From positions 5,580,001 through 5,644,000 of the forward strand of contig NZ_CP065958.1 of NCBI RefSeq assembly GCF_041270065.1: 64,000 nt of DNA. Direction: 5' to 3'. Of this stretch, positions 40,193-51,679 are shown piece after piece. The stretch's first letter is position 1. Each line of letters begins with the position of its first letter. Made by a program: the position numbers and the translations under genes. Under the pieces are notes generated by a model. That model was not told where the DNA came from, ran no database searches, and saw nothing but the letters and a program-made list of their open reading frames with translations. The stretch is from Streptomyces fradiae. Lineage in GTDB: Bacteria; Actinomycetota; Actinomycetes; Streptomycetales; Streptomycetaceae.

Positions 40193-40258
40193 TCCGTACG
40201 GGTCCGGCAAGAAGTCCCGTACGGAGCCTCCCGGTATGAGGCGGTGGAAACCGCCTCA
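40193..40258 (-). repeat. Two stem-loops between treS and mak
   Basis: A 10-bp stem (TCCGTACGGG with its complement, 40193-40225) and a 9-bp stem with a four-base loop (TGAGGCGGT-GGAA-ACCGCCTCA, 40237-40258). On the minus transcript they come directly after the treS stop, so they may stop or attenuate transcription before mak or protect the treS 3' end. No U-run follows. Confidence 0.55.
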
Positions 40259-40286
40259 CACGGGACAGAACTGAAATGACGGTACT

Positions 40287-41977
<1,691 letters not shown>

Positions 41978-41981
<4 letters not shown>

Positions 41982-43984
41982 GATGTGGGTGACCCTCCGG
42001 TCTGCGGGGACGGTCGCAGGACGAGCACGTGCGCGGGCGTGACACCCGGTTCCAGACGCACGTAGTTGGCCCTGCCCCAGTGATAGGTCTCGCCGGTGAG
42101 CTCGTCGCGCACCGGCACGGTCTCGTGCCAGGCGAGGCCGAGTTCCGGCATGTTCAACGAGACCGTGGCCTCCTGGGTGTGGTGGGGGTCGAGGTTGGCG
42201 ACCACCAGAACGGTGTTCGGACCCGAACGCTTGGCGTACGCGATGACGGCGTCGTTGTCCGTCGCGTGGAAGGTCAGGTTCCGCAGCCGCCGCAGCGCCG
42301 GGTTGCGGCGCCGGATCCGGTTCAGGCTGGTGATCAGCGGGGCGATCGAGGCGCCCGAGCGCTCCGCCGACTCCCAGTCGCGCGGTCGCAGTTGGTACTT
42401 CTCCGAGTCCAGGTACTCCTCGCAGCCCTCGCGCAGCGGCGTGCCCTCGCACAGCTCGTAGCCCGCGTACATGCCCCAGGTCGGGGAGAGGGTCGCGGCG
42501 AGCACCGCCCGCGTCTCGAAGGCCGGCCGGCCGCCGTGCTGCAGATAGGCGTGCAGGATGTCCGGGGTGTTCACGAAGAGGTTCGGGCGCATGTGCGCGG
42601 CCGCGTCCCCGGACAGCTCCGTCAGGTACTCGGTCAGCTCCGCCTTGGTGTTGCGCCACGTGAAGTACGTGTACGACTGCTGGAAGCCGACCGCGCCGAG
42701 CGTGCGCATCATCGCAGGGCGGGTGAACGCCTCCGCCAGGAAGATGACATCCGGGTCCTGGCCGTTGATCTCGCCGATCACCCGCTCCCAGAACACCACC
42801 GGCTTGGTGTGCGGGTTGTCCACCCGGAAGATCCGCACCCCGTGGTCCATCCAGTGCCGAAGCACCCGCACCGTCTCCGCGACGATCCCGGCCATGTCGT
42901 CGCCGGCGCCGTCGAAGTCGATCGGATAGATGTCCTGGTACTTCTTCGGCGGGTTCTCCGCGTACGCGATAGAGCCGTCGGGCCGGCGCCTGAACCACTC
43001 CGGGTGCTTCTCCACCCACGGGTGGTCCGGCGAGCACTGCAGCGCGAAGTCCAGCGCGATCTCAAGCCGCAGCTCGCGCGCCCGCGCCACGAACGCGTCG
43101 AAGTCCTCGATCGTGCCCAGGTCCGGATGGACCGCGTCGTGCCCGCCCTCCGGCGAGCCGATCGCCCACGGCACGCCCACGTCCTCCGGGCTCGCCGACA
43201 GCGAGTTGTTCGGGCCCTTGCGGTGGGTCACGCCGATCGGATGGATCGGCGGCAGGTACACCACGTCGAAGCCCATCGCGGCGATGGCCGGAAGCCGCTC
43301 CGCGGCGGTGCGGAAGGTGCCCGGTTTCGTCCGCCCGCGGACCGTCCGCACCCCCTCGGAGCGCGGGAAGAACTCGTACCACGCACCGAACAGCGCCCGC
43401 TCGCGCTCCACCCGCAGCGGCAACGCGGGGGACTGGGAGACCAGTTCGCGCAGCGGATGCCGGTCCAGGGACTCCACCACCCGGGGCGCGAGCGCCGCCG
43501 CGAGCCGCACCGCCGCCGGCCGGGACTCGTCGCGCAGGGTGTCCGCGACGGCGAGCACCGCCTCCCGGCCGCCGCCCTTCTTCGGCACGCCCTTCGCGGC
43601 CCGCTCGTGCAGCTCCGCGCCCTCGGCGAGGACCAGCTCGGAGTCGATCCCGGCCGGGATCTTGATCCGCGCGGTGTGCCGCCAGGTCGCGAGCGGATCG
43701 CTCCACGCCTCGACGGTGTACGTCCACAGGCCCTCGGCGTCCGGGGTGACCTCGGCGCCCCACCGGTCGGAGCCCGGCGCCAGCTCCCGCATCGGGGTCC
43801 AGGGCCCGGGCCGCCCGGACGGGCCGCGCAGCACGACATTGGCGGCGACGGCGTCGTGCCCCTCGCGGAAGACGGTGGCCGTGACCTCGAAGGTCTCGCC
43901 CACCACCGCCTTCGCGGGGCGGCGGCCGCAATCGACCAGAGGGCTGACGTCCAGGACGGGAATGCGTCCCATGAGCGGATTCAC
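41978..43984 (-). CDS. glgE: Alpha-1,4-glucan:maltose-1-phosphate maltosyltransferase GlgE
   Basis: Adds maltosyl units from maltose-1-phosphate to alpha-glucan. I chose the GTG giving [13 protein letters not shown], 668 residues, because AGGTGA lies upstream; an ORF extension of 34 codons is not supported. An N-terminal beta-sandwich domain (about residues 6-110) and an insert precede the GH13 barrel. Catalytic residues are Asp389 ([10 protein letters not shown]), Glu418 (FLAEAFTRP) and Asp475 (NTPDILHAY). The GlgE-specific region [13 protein letters not shown] is intact. It is first of the glgE-treS-mak-glgB set, next to the divergent GlgP gene's region. The gap upstream (43985-44221) is AT-richer but shows no clear promoter. 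Confidence 0.95.
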
Positions 43985-44221
43985 GGCATCACCTGACGGT
44001 TCGCGAGGGTGCGGGTGGTGTGCGCTCTTTCTAGCTCCGTCGACGGCCGGGGAGTTGAGGGCATGGCCACTCCCGTGCGCGTTCACTCGGATGGCGGGTC
44101 TCGGAGGAGTACAGCGGGGTACGAGGAGGAGCCTTCCCCCGGATTTCGGGTGGGCAATCCGGCTGTTTGTTAACTACTAGGGCGTAGGGGCGCGAACGAC
44201 AAGAACAGCTCCCGGACAAGC

Positions 44222-44254
44222 AACCGGCTCCGTCCCTGGGGGACGGAGCCGGTT
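44222..44254. terminator. Terminator after the dihydrofolate-reductase-like gene
   Basis: A perfect 14-bp stem (AACCGGCTCCGTCC and complement) with a 5-base loop, 33 bases after the stop of the minus-strand reductase-like gene. Confidence 0.75.
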
Positions 44255-44286
44255 CCGGGTCGGGGCCGCGTGCGCGTCCCGCCGGG

Positions 44287-44937
44287 TCACTTCCGCCAGA
44301 ACAGGTGGTGGGTGACGCCGCTGGGGCTCGGCACCACATCGAGGTGGTAACGGTCGGTCAGCTCCTCGGGCGACTCCCACAGCCGCAGACCGGAACCCGC
44401 CTTTACGGGCGAGACGGCGATGTGCAGGGTGTCGATCAGGTCGGCGTCCAGGAACTCGCGGACCGTGGTGACCCCGCCGCCGAGCCGTACGTCCTTCCCC
44501 TCCGCCGCCTCCTTCGCCATCTCCAGGGCGGTGACCGGATCGGCGTCCACGAAGTGGAAGGTGGTGTCGGAGAGCGTGAACGAGGGTCGCGGATGGTGGG
44601 TCAGCACGAACACCGGCGTGTGGAACGGCGGCTCGTCGCCCCACCAGCCCTGCCACTCCAGGTCCTGCCACGGGCCGCGCTGCGGACCGAACTTGTTGCG
44701 GCCCATGATCTCGGCGCCGATGTTGTGCGAGAAGTCCCGCACCAGATAGTCGTCCAGACCCCGGCTGCCGCCCTCCTCGGTGCGCGTCGGCCAGCTCGCC
44801 GTCGCCCCGCACCAGGCGAACATCTTCTGCGGATCGATCGCATGCCCGAAGGGGCGCTCAAGGGTCTGGTCCTCGCCGGCGGCGACGCCGTCGAGCGAGA
44901 CGTTGAAATTCTGGACCTTCAGGAGTTGCCGTGCCAT
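44287..44937 (-). CDS. Dihydrofolate-reductase-family (RibD C-terminal-like) protein
   Basis: A 216-residue protein related to the RibD reductase domain. Recognisable motifs are VQNFNVSLDGVAAGEDQTLERPFG at the N-terminus, IMGRNKFGPQRG in the middle, and GGGVTTVREFLDADLIDTLHIAVSPVKAGSG, which carries the NADPH-binding-type glycines. Such stand-alone members are common in actinobacteria as uncharacterised reductases; this is not a housekeeping folA. The ATG has GGAAGGAAC. It lies between the GlgE operon and the divergent glgP gene, with no obvious link. Confidence 0.85.
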   Translation of the reverse strand: MARQLLKVQNFNVSLDGVAAGEDQTLERPFGHAIDPQKMFAWCGATASWPTRTEEGGSRGLDDYLVRDFSHNIGAEIMGRNKFGPQRGPWQDLEWQGWWGDEPPFHTPVFVLTHHPRPSFTLSDTTFHFVDADPVTALEMAKEAAEGKDVRLGGGVTTVREFLDADLIDTLHIAVSPVKAGSGLRLWESPEELTDRYHLDVVPSPSGVTHHLFWRK

Positions 44938-45159
44938 GGGGTGGTGTTCCTTCCGAGCCGGGCCAGGGATGTCGTGTCGATGGTGGTGTCGATGATGGGA
45001 CTCCCCGGGACCCGAAAACTCATCGCCGCGCCGCCGCGGATCCTTCGCGCGCCGTGGCGCGCGCCGCCCCGCGTGCCCTAGCGTCCGGTCACGGAACACG
45101 GCGGACGCACAGCGTGGTGCTTCCGCCCCGCTCCGTCACCTCCTGCGAAGGTGGAACAC

Positions 45160-47727
45160 GTGAAGGCAATCCGTCGATTCACCGTGCGTCCCGTCCTCCC
45201 CGACACCCTTCGACCGCTCGCCGACCTGGCGTGCAACCTGCGCTGGTCCTGGCACGAGCCGACCCGCGCCCTCTTCGAGACCGTGGACCCGGAAGGGGTC
45301 CGCGCCGCCGACGGCGACCCCGTCCGCGCGCTCGGCGCCATCGACGCCGGGCGGCTCGCCGCGCTCGCCGCCGACCCCGACTTCCAGGCCCGGCTGCGGG
45401 CGGCGGCCGAGGACCTCGACCGCTATCTGACCGAACCCCGCTGGTACCAGCGGCAGCCCGGCGACCTGCCTGCCGCGATCGGCTACTTCTCGCCCGAGTT
45501 CGGCGTCACCGCCGCCCTCCCGCAGTACTCCGGCGGCCTCGGCATCCTGGCCGGCGACCACCTCAAGGCCGCCAGCGACCTCGGCGTGCCGCTGATCGCC
45601 GTCGGACTGCTCTACCGGCACGGCTACTTCCGGCAGTCGCTCTCCCGCGACGGCTGGCAGCAGGAGCACTACCCGGTGCTCGACCCGGGCGAACTCCCGC
45701 TCTCCCTGCTGCGCGAACCCGACGGCACCCCCGCCCGGGTCACCCTCGCCCTGCCCGGCGGGCGCTCGCTGCACGCCCACATCTGGATCGCCCGGGTCGG
45801 CCGGGTCCCGCTCCTCATGCTCGACTCGGACGTCGAGGAGAACGCCCCCGGCGAACGCGAGGTCACCGACCGGCTCTACGGCGGCGGCAGCGAGCACCGG
45901 CTGCTCCAGGAGATGCTGCTCGGCATCGGCGGCGTCCGCGCGCTCCGTACGTACGCCAGGCTCACCGGCACCCCCGCGCCCGAGGTCTTCCACACCAACG
46001 AGGGCCACGCGGGCTTCCTCGGCCTCGAACGCATCCGCGAGCTCGCCGAACCGGCGGCGGACGGGCGCCCCGGGCTCGACTTCGACGCCGCCCTGGAGGC
46101 CGTCCGCGCCGGGACCGTGTTCACCACCCACACCCCCGTCCCGGCCGGCATCGACCGCTTCGACCGCACCCTGGTCGCCCGCCACCTCGGCGAGGACGGC
46201 GCGCTGCCCGGCGTCGACACCGGCCGGATCCTCGCCCTCGGCGACGAGACCCCGCTCGGCGGCGACCCCGGCGTCTTCAACATGGCCGCCATGGGACTGC
46301 GGCTCGCCCGCCGCGCCAACGGCGTGTCCACCCTGCACGGCGCCGTCAGCCGCGCCATGTTCGCCGGACTCTGGCCCGGCTTCGACGCCGACGAGGTCCC
46401 GCTGACCTCCGTCACCAACGGCGTGCACGCCCCCACCTGGACCGCCCCCGAGGTCGCCGGGCTCGCCCCCGACGCCACCGACGGCGAGCTGTGGGAGCTG
46501 CGCCGCACCCTGCGCGAGCGGCTCGTCCTCGACGTACGGCAGCGGCTGCGGGCCTCCTGGCGGCAGCGCGGCGCGGCCGCCGCCGAACTCGGCTGGACCG
46601 ACTCCGTCCTCGACCCCGACGTCCTCACCATCGGCTTCGCCCGCCGGGTCCCCTCGTACAAGCGGCTCACCCTCATGCTCCGCGACAAGGACCGGCTGCG
46701 GTCGCTGCTCCTTCACCCCGAGCGGCCGGTGCAGCTGGTCGTCGCGGGCAAGGCGCACCCGGCGGACGACGGCGGCAAGAAGCTGGTGCAGGAGCTGGTG
46801 CGGTTCGCCGACGACCCGCGGGTCCGGCACCGGATCGTCTTCCTGCCCGACTACGGCATGGGCATGGCCCGCGGTCTCTACCCCGGCTGCGACGTGTGGC
46901 TGAACAACCCGCTGCGCCCCCTTGAGGCGTGCGGCACCAGCGGGATGAAGGCCGCGCTCAACGGCTGCCTCAACCTCTCCGTCCTGGACGGCTGGTGGGA
47001 CGAGTGGTTCGAGCCCGACTTCGGCTGGGCCATCCCCACCGCCGACGGCGCCGCCGCGCTCGACGAGGAGCGGCGCGACGACCTGGAGGCGGCCGCGCTC
47101 TACGAGCTGATCGAGCGCCGCGTCGCCCCCCGCTTCTACGACCGGGGCGCCGACGGGGTGCCGGCCGGCTGGACCGCGATGGTCCGCCGCACCCTCGCCG
47201 ACCTCGGCCCCAAGGTGCTCGCCGACCGCATGGTCCAGGAGTACGTGGAGCGGCTCTACGCCCCCGCGGCCGCCGCCCACCGGGCCCTCGGCCCCGACGC
47301 GGCCCGCGAACTCGCCGCCTGGAAGGCCCGGGTACGCGCCGCCTGGCCCAAGGTCTCCGTCGACCACGTCGAGGTCGGCGACGACCTCCGCGACGCGGAA
47401 CTCGGCGCGACCCCGGCGGTCCGGGTCCGCGTGTCCCTCGGCGAGCTCCACCCCGACGACGTCGAGGTCCAGGTCGTCACCGGCCGCGTCGACGCCGACG
47501 ACCGCCTCCTCTCCCCCCGCACCGCCGTCCTCAAGCCCGCGGGCGGCCCGGACCTGGAGGGCCGCCTCCCCTACGCGGGCGCCCTCTCCCTGGACCGCAC
47601 GGGCCCCTTCGGCTGCACGGTCCGCGTCCTCCCCGCCCATCCCCTCCTCACCCACCCGGCCGAACTCGGCCTGGCGGCCCTCCCGGCGGAGACGACGGGG
47701 GAGGGGGCGGGGGTGCTGCTGCGCTGA
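45160..47727 (+). CDS. glgP: Alpha-glucan phosphorylase GlgP
   Basis: Releases glucose-1-phosphate from alpha-glucan using phosphate and pyridoxal phosphate. The protein is 855 residues, the actinobacterial subgroup that lacks the long animal-type N-terminus but has N-terminal PVLPDTLRPLADLACNLRWSWHEPTRALF. Visible features include YFSPEFGVTAALPQYSGGLGILAGDHLKAASDLGVPLI, FHTNEGHAGFLGLERI and GCGTSGMKAALNGCLNLSVLDGWWDE with the PLP-Lys region (EACGTSGMKA). Start GTG at 45160 has AAGGTGG five bases upstream; a GTG three codons earlier is less likely. The last 130 residues are the family extension. It is divergent from the reductase-like gene and near the GlgE operon. Confidence 0.92.
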   Translation: MKAIRRFTVRPVLPDTLRPLADLACNLRWSWHEPTRALFETVDPEGVRAADGDPVRALGAIDAGRLAALAADPDFQARLRAAAEDLDRYLTEPRWYQRQPGDLPAAIGYFSPEFGVTAALPQYSGGLGILAGDHLKAASDLGVPLIAVGLLYRHGYFRQSLSRDGWQQEHYPVLDPGELPLSLLREPDGTPARVTLALPGGRSLHAHIWIARVGRVPLLMLDSDVEENAPGEREVTDRLYGGGSEHRLLQEMLLGIGGVRALRTYARLTGTPAPEVFHTNEGHAGFLGLERIRELAEPAADGRPGLDFDAALEAVRAGTVFTTHTPVPAGIDRFDRTLVARHLGEDGALPGVDTGRILALGDETPLGGDPGVFNMAAMGLRLARRANGVSTLHGAVSRAMFAGLWPGFDADEVPLTSVTNGVHAPTWTAPEVAGLAPDATDGELWELRRTLRERLVLDVRQRLRASWRQRGAAAAELGWTDSVLDPDVLTIGFARRVPSYKRLTLMLRDKDRLRSLLLHPERPVQLVVAGKAHPADDGGKKLVQELVRFADDPRVRHRIVFLPDYGMGMARGLYPGCDVWLNNPLRPLEACGTSGMKAALNGCLNLSVLDGWWDEWFEPDFGWAIPTADGAAALDEERRDDLEAAALYELIERRVAPRFYDRGADGVPAGWTAMVRRTLADLGPKVLADRMVQEYVERLYAPAAAAHRALGPDAARELAAWKARVRAAWPKVSVDHVEVGDDLRDAELGATPAVRVRVSLGELHPDDVEVQVVTGRVDADDRLLSPRTAVLKPAGGPDLEGRLPYAGALSLDRTGPFGCTVRVLPAHPLLTHPAELGLAALPAETTGEGAGVLLR

Positions 47728-47736
47728 GGGCCCGCC

Positions 47737-49353
47737 TCAGCCCAGCCGGTCCTTCGAGACCAGCCGGCCGTCGGTGAAGCAGAGCCGGTACACCGGAACC
47801 GCCGCGAAGACGGTGGAGCGGTAGTACCGGCACTCGTCCGCGGACGACGGCTCCGGCGGGAGGCCGGGCGGGGCGGTGGGGAGGGGGTGGTCGGGGAGGT
47901 CGTCGGACAGGTCGGCGTAGGGCCGGCCGACGAGGAGGCGCGCGTAGTTGTCGGGCTCCAGGTAGGAGCGGGACTGGGTCCAGACGGCGACCGCGCCCAC
48001 CAGCGCGGTCAGGGCGACGAGCAGCGCGATCGGGATCCAGATCGCCCGGACCAGGTCGCGGCGCACCTCCCGGCGGGCCCGGTCCAGTTCACGCGCCGAG
48101 GTCGGTGCGGCGGCCGGCGCCGCCACCGGCGCCCGCCGGGGCACCGTGGCCGTCAGGACGAAGCCCCCGTCCGGGGACGCCCCGTGATCGAGCGAACCCC
48201 CCGCGAGCCGCACCCGCTCGTCGAGGCCCACGAGACCGGTGCCGGTGGCCGTCGCGTGCGACGTGCCGGCACTGCGGCCGGGCGGGTTGGCGCCCCGCGG
48301 GGCGCCCGTCCCGCCGGCGGGCCCGCGCGGGGTGTCCGTATCGCTGCCCGGACCGCCGGCGGGCCCGCGCGAGAAGTCGCCGGCCGGGCCGTTGGCCACC
48401 CGTACCCGGACCGTGTCGCCGGGCTCCTCCACCTCCACCGTCACCGTGATCGGGGCGCCCGGTGCGTGCTTGGCCGCATTGGTCAGGGCCTCCTGGACGA
48501 CCCGGTGGAGCGCGCGGCCGGGCATGCCGGGCAGGTTCGGCACCGGGGCGCCGGTGAGGGTGATCGGGAGGCCGGAGGCGTGGGCGCGGGCGAGCAGGGC
48601 GGGGAGCGTTTCGGCGGGTGGGGTCGTCGGGGGTGCCGTGTGGTCCTCCCGGAGCACGCCGATCACGTCCCGGAGACGCTCGGTCGCGTCCGCCGCCGCA
48701 CGGCGGAGTTCGCCCGCCGCGTGCTGCTGGTCCGGGCCGAGGGCCGGGTCGACCTCCAGGGCGCCCGCGCGGACCGCGATGAGCGCCAGGTCGTGGCCGA
48801 GGGAGTCGTGCATGTCGCCCGCGATGCGGGACCGTTCGCGCAGCCGCTCCCGGTCCGCGACCGCCGCCTGCTCGCGCTCCATCCGGTCCGCCAGCTCCCA
48901 GCCGCTGCGTACGAGCCGGTCGTACTGGCGTACGTAACGCCCGATCAGCCACGGCGCCACGACCGCGAGCGCGATCGCGAGCAGCAGCGTGAACCACGGC
49001 CCGAGCGAGGTCCCGGTGAACCGGGTGAGCACCAGGCCCACCGCCGCCACCGCGCCGAACAGCCACCACGCGCCCCGGCTCTGCTCCTGCCGCCGCCCGG
49101 CGAGATACCCGAAGGCGACCAGGGCGAGGCTGTACGAGGGGGTGAACAGCTCCAGGGTGGCGGGCAGGCTGACCGCGACCGTGACGGCGAGCGGCAGCAG
49201 CGGCCACCGCCGGCTGACCGCGACGCACCCGCCGAGGACGGCCACACCCACCGCGACCTGGGTCCACGAGCCGCCGTCCGCGGGGTCGGAGCGCAGCAGC
49301 ACCGGGACGCAGAGCAGCAGCCACAGACCGAGGTCGAAGAGGCGCTCACGCAT
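47737..49353 (-). CDS. Sensor histidine kinase with C-terminal transmembrane extension
   Basis: A 538-residue NarL-class (HisKA_3) kinase. Five to six N-terminal hydrophobic segments are followed by a phosphoacceptor GDMHDSLGHDLALIAVRAGAL, and an ATPase domain (RVVQEALTNAAKHAPG and GTGLVGLDERVRLAGG). Beyond the usual end, the protein adds a charged helix (LDRARREVRRDLVRA), a transmembrane segment (about residues 435-458) and an outside tail of about 80 residues with two Cys (DECRYY, RLCF). The start is uncertain; ATG at 49353 overlaps the response regulator stop by 8 bp. The loop before the extension is a Gly/Pro/Arg-rich insert within the ATPase domain. Confidence 0.82.
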   Translation of the reverse strand: MRERLFDLGLWLLLCVPVLLRSDPADGGSWTQVAVGVAVLGGCVAVSRRWPLLPLAVTVAVSLPATLELFTPSYSLALVAFGYLAGRRQEQSRGAWWLFGAVAAVGLVLTRFTGTSLGPWFTLLLAIALAVVAPWLIGRYVRQYDRLVRSGWELADRMEREQAAVADRERLRERSRIAGDMHDSLGHDLALIAVRAGALEVDPALGPDQQHAAGELRRAAADATERLRDVIGVLREDHTAPPTTPPAETLPALLARAHASGLPITLTGAPVPNLPGMPGRALHRVVQEALTNAAKHAPGAPITVTVEVEEPGDTVRVRVANGPAGDFSRGPAGGPGSDTDTPRGPAGGTGAPRGANPPGRSAGTSHATATGTGLVGLDERVRLAGGSLDHGASPDGGFVLTATVPRRAPVAAPAAAPTSARELDRARREVRRDLVRAIWIPIALLVALTALVGAVAVWTQSRSYLEPDNYARLLVGRPYADLSDDLPDHPLPTAPPGLPPEPSSADECRYYRSTVFAAVPVYRLCFTDGRLVSKDRLG

Positions 49354-50032
49354 CCGACGCGTCCGCATCCGCATCCGACGTGCCCGGGACCAGGCCCGCC
49401 TCGTACGCGAGGACCGCGAGCTGCACCCGGTTGCGCAGGCCCAGACGGCCAAGAACCGCGCTCACATGCGCCTTGACGGTCGCCTCCACCACATGGAGCC
49501 GCTCGGCGATCTCCTGATTCGACAGGCCGGCCGCGAGCAGCGCCACCACCTCCCGTTCGCGGCCGGTGAGCGGCGCCAGCCGGTCCCGGGCGTCGGCGGC
49601 CCGGCCGAGCCGCTCGCCGCCGAGGGTGTCGATGACCCGGCGGGCGACGAGGGGCGAGAGCGCCGCCCCGCCGCCCGCGACCGCCCGCACCCCGGCGATC
49701 AGCTCGCGCGGATCCCCGGACTTCAGCAGGAAGCCGCTCACGCCGCTGCCCAGGGCCCGCTCGATGTACGCGTCCTCCGAGAAGGTGGTGAGCACCACGA
49801 CCGCCGTCCCGGGCGCCGCCCGCCGCAGCTCCTCGGCCGCGCCGAGCCCGTCGAGCCGGGGCATCCGGATGTCGAGCAGGGCCACGTCGGGGCGGTGCAG
49901 CCGGGCCAGTTCGACCGCCTGGTGCCCGTCCCCGGCCTCGGCGACCACCTCGATCCCGGGGTCGGTGGCGAGGATCGCCCGTACCCCGGCCCGGATCATC
50001 GTCTCGTCGTCGGCAAGCAGCACCCTGATCAT
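49346..50032 (-). CDS. LuxR/NarL-type response regulator
   Basis: A 228-residue regulator partnered with the kinase whose start overlaps its stop. The receiver domain has DDE (residues 8-10), phosphoacceptor Asp54 (ALLDIRMPRLDG), a Thr switch (VLTTFSE) and Lys (LLKSGDPRELI). The C-terminal LuxR HTH reads LTGREREVVALLAAGLSNQEIAERLHVVEATVKAHVSAVL. It lies 39 bp after the Ser/Thr kinase stop on the same strand, so the three may share a transcript. Confidence 0.92.
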   Translation of the reverse strand: MIRVLLADDETMIRAGVRAILATDPGIEVVAEAGDGHQAVELARLHRPDVALLDIRMPRLDGLGAAEELRRAAPGTAVVVLTTFSEDAYIERALGSGVSGFLLKSGDPRELIAGVRAVAGGGAALSPLVARRVIDTLGGERLGRAADARDRLAPLTGREREVVALLAAGLSNQEIAERLHVVEATVKAHVSAVLGRLGLRNRVQLAVLAYEAGLVPGTSDADADASDA

Positions 50033-50071
50033 CCGCCCAGCGTACGGGCGGGGGCGCGGCCCCCGGCGGGC

Positions 50072-51574
50072 TCAGAGGTAGTCGACGTGGACGTGCGGGG
50101 CGCAGCGGGCGACGGCCTCGCGCAGCTGTCCCCGCAGGGTGGTGGTCGTGGTGCCGACCGGGCGCGGGACGGTGACGGTGACCCAGTCGGGCTGGCGGGG
50201 CTCGACGCCCTGGCGGGGGAGCGGCAGCGGGGCGCCCCAGCGCAGCCTGAGGAGCAGTTGCACGTTCGGGCCCTTGGCGACCGGCGGGCGGCTGACGGCG
50301 ACGACGTCCGTCCACGGGATGGTGACGAGCGGGTCGTCCTTGTGGGTGCCGCGGCGGCTGCGGACGGTGAGTCCGGGCGCCTCGACGGTGACGGTGTGGG
50401 GGCGGGCCAGGACGGCCGCGATGCGGAGCGCGAACGCGGCGAGCGCCAACGGCGCCCAGAGCCGCAGGCTCTCCCCGGAGTCGTACTCCGCGTAGTCGGT
50501 CTGCCAGGCCCCGAGCGTGACCAGGCCCGCGAACAGTGCGCCGGCCAGGCTCCAGACGAGTCCGGCGAGCTTGCGGCCCGGGGTCGCCTCGAAGACCACG
50601 GGGGCGGGCGGGGCGACGGCGGTGGGCGGCACCGGCACCGGGGCGGCGGGTGCCTGCACCGGGGCGGCGGGCGGCGCGGCCGGCGGCCTCGGGACCGCAT
50701 CGGGGACCGGGGCCGGGGCCGGGGCCGGGTCCGCGACCGGCACCACCGGCGCGTGGACGCGCAGTTCGGCGAGGAGGCCCGGCGCGGTGGGCCGGTCCGC
50801 CGGGTCCTTGGCAAGGCAGGAGCCGACCAGGGCACGCAGCCCCTCCGGCACCGCCGACACGTCCGGTTCGCCGTGCACGGCCCGGTAGAGCAGGCTCATC
50901 GGCGGGCCCTCGCCGAACGCGCTGCCGCCCGCCGCGTGCACCAGGACCGCGCCGAGCGCGAACACGTCGCAGGCGGGCCCGACCGTGCCCTGCTCGATCT
51001 GCTCGGGCGCGAGGAACCCGGCCGTGCCGATCACGCTTCCGGTGTGGGTGAGCCGGGTGTCGTGGAGGGCGCGGGCGATGCCGAAGTCGAGGACCCGGGG
51101 CCCGTCGTCGGACATGATGACGTTGCCCGGCTTGAGGTCGCGGTGCACCACCCCGCAGGCGTGGATCGCGGTCAGCGCCTCGGCGAGCGCCGCGCCCAGG
51201 GCGTACAGCGCGCCCTCGTCGAACGGCCCGTCCTCGGTCACCGTCCGGTCGAGGTCGCGGCCGGCCACGAAGGCGGTGACCATCCAGGGCGGGGTGGCGT
51301 CCGGGTCCGCGTCCACGACCTGCGCGGTGTGGAAGCCGCCGACCTGCCGTGCGGCGGAGATCTCGCTGCGGAAGCGGGCGCGGAAGCCTTCGTCGGCGGC
51401 GAGTTCGGCGCGGGCCACCTTGACGGCGACCAGCCGGCCGCCGGGGGAGCGGCCCTGGTAGACCCGGCCCATGCCGCCCTCGCCGAGCCTGCCGGTGATC
51501 GCGTACTCCCCGACCTGCCGCGGGTCCTCCGGACCCAGCTCCTGTCGTCCTCGTCCTGACGCGTGCACGGACAC
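50072..51574 (-). CDS. Membrane Ser/Thr protein kinase with a C-terminal PH-like domain
   Basis: A 500-residue PknB-type kinase. The kinase domain (about residues 22-275) is intact: GEGGMGRVYQG loop, VAVKVARAEL with the ATP-binding Lys, VVHRDLKPGNV catalytic loop, VLDFGIAR and FLAPEQ. A long Pro/Ala/Val linker follows (about 280-335), then two hydrophobic helices (about 338-358 and 372-392), and a C-terminal domain of about 105 residues (PHTVTVEAPGLTVRSRRG... IPWTDVVAVSRPP) that resembles a bacterial PH-like fold facing the cytoplasm. No PASTA repeats are present. A GTG start has a GGGGGT site. Confidence 0.86.
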   Translation of the reverse strand: MSVHASGRGRQELGPEDPRQVGEYAITGRLGEGGMGRVYQGRSPGGRLVAVKVARAELAADEGFRARFRSEISAARQVGGFHTAQVVDADPDATPPWMVTAFVAGRDLDRTVTEDGPFDEGALYALGAALAEALTAIHACGVVHRDLKPGNVIMSDDGPRVLDFGIARALHDTRLTHTGSVIGTAGFLAPEQIEQGTVGPACDVFALGAVLVHAAGGSAFGEGPPMSLLYRAVHGEPDVSAVPEGLRALVGSCLAKDPADRPTAPGLLAELRVHAPVVPVADPAPAPAPVPDAVPRPPAAPPAAPVQAPAAPVPVPPTAVAPPAPVVFEATPGRKLAGLVWSLAGALFAGLVTLGAWQTDYAEYDSGESLRLWAPLALAAFALRIAAVLARPHTVTVEAPGLTVRSRRGTHKDDPLVTIPWTDVVAVSRPPVAKGPNVQLLLRLRWGAPLPLPRQGVEPRQPDWVTVTVPRPVGTTTTTLRGQLREAVARCAPHVHVDYL

Positions 51575-51591
51575 ACCCCCGAAATGCCGTC

Positions 51592-51627
51592 GACGGTCCC
51601 CGGGGCGAATTCGCCCCGGGGACCGTC
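51592..51627. terminator. 36-bp perfect palindrome, terminator of the M4 protease gene
   Basis: Arms of 18 bases (GACGGTCCCCGGGGCGAA and complement) meet without a loop, between the Ser/Thr kinase start and the protease stop, both on the minus strand. It would end the protease transcript and insulate the kinase gene. A plus-strand ATTTT flanks it. Confidence 0.75.
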
Positions 51628-51679
51628 ATTTTGACGCACTGTCAGCGCGATCGGCACGGTGGCGCCGGCGCCGGTTCCC

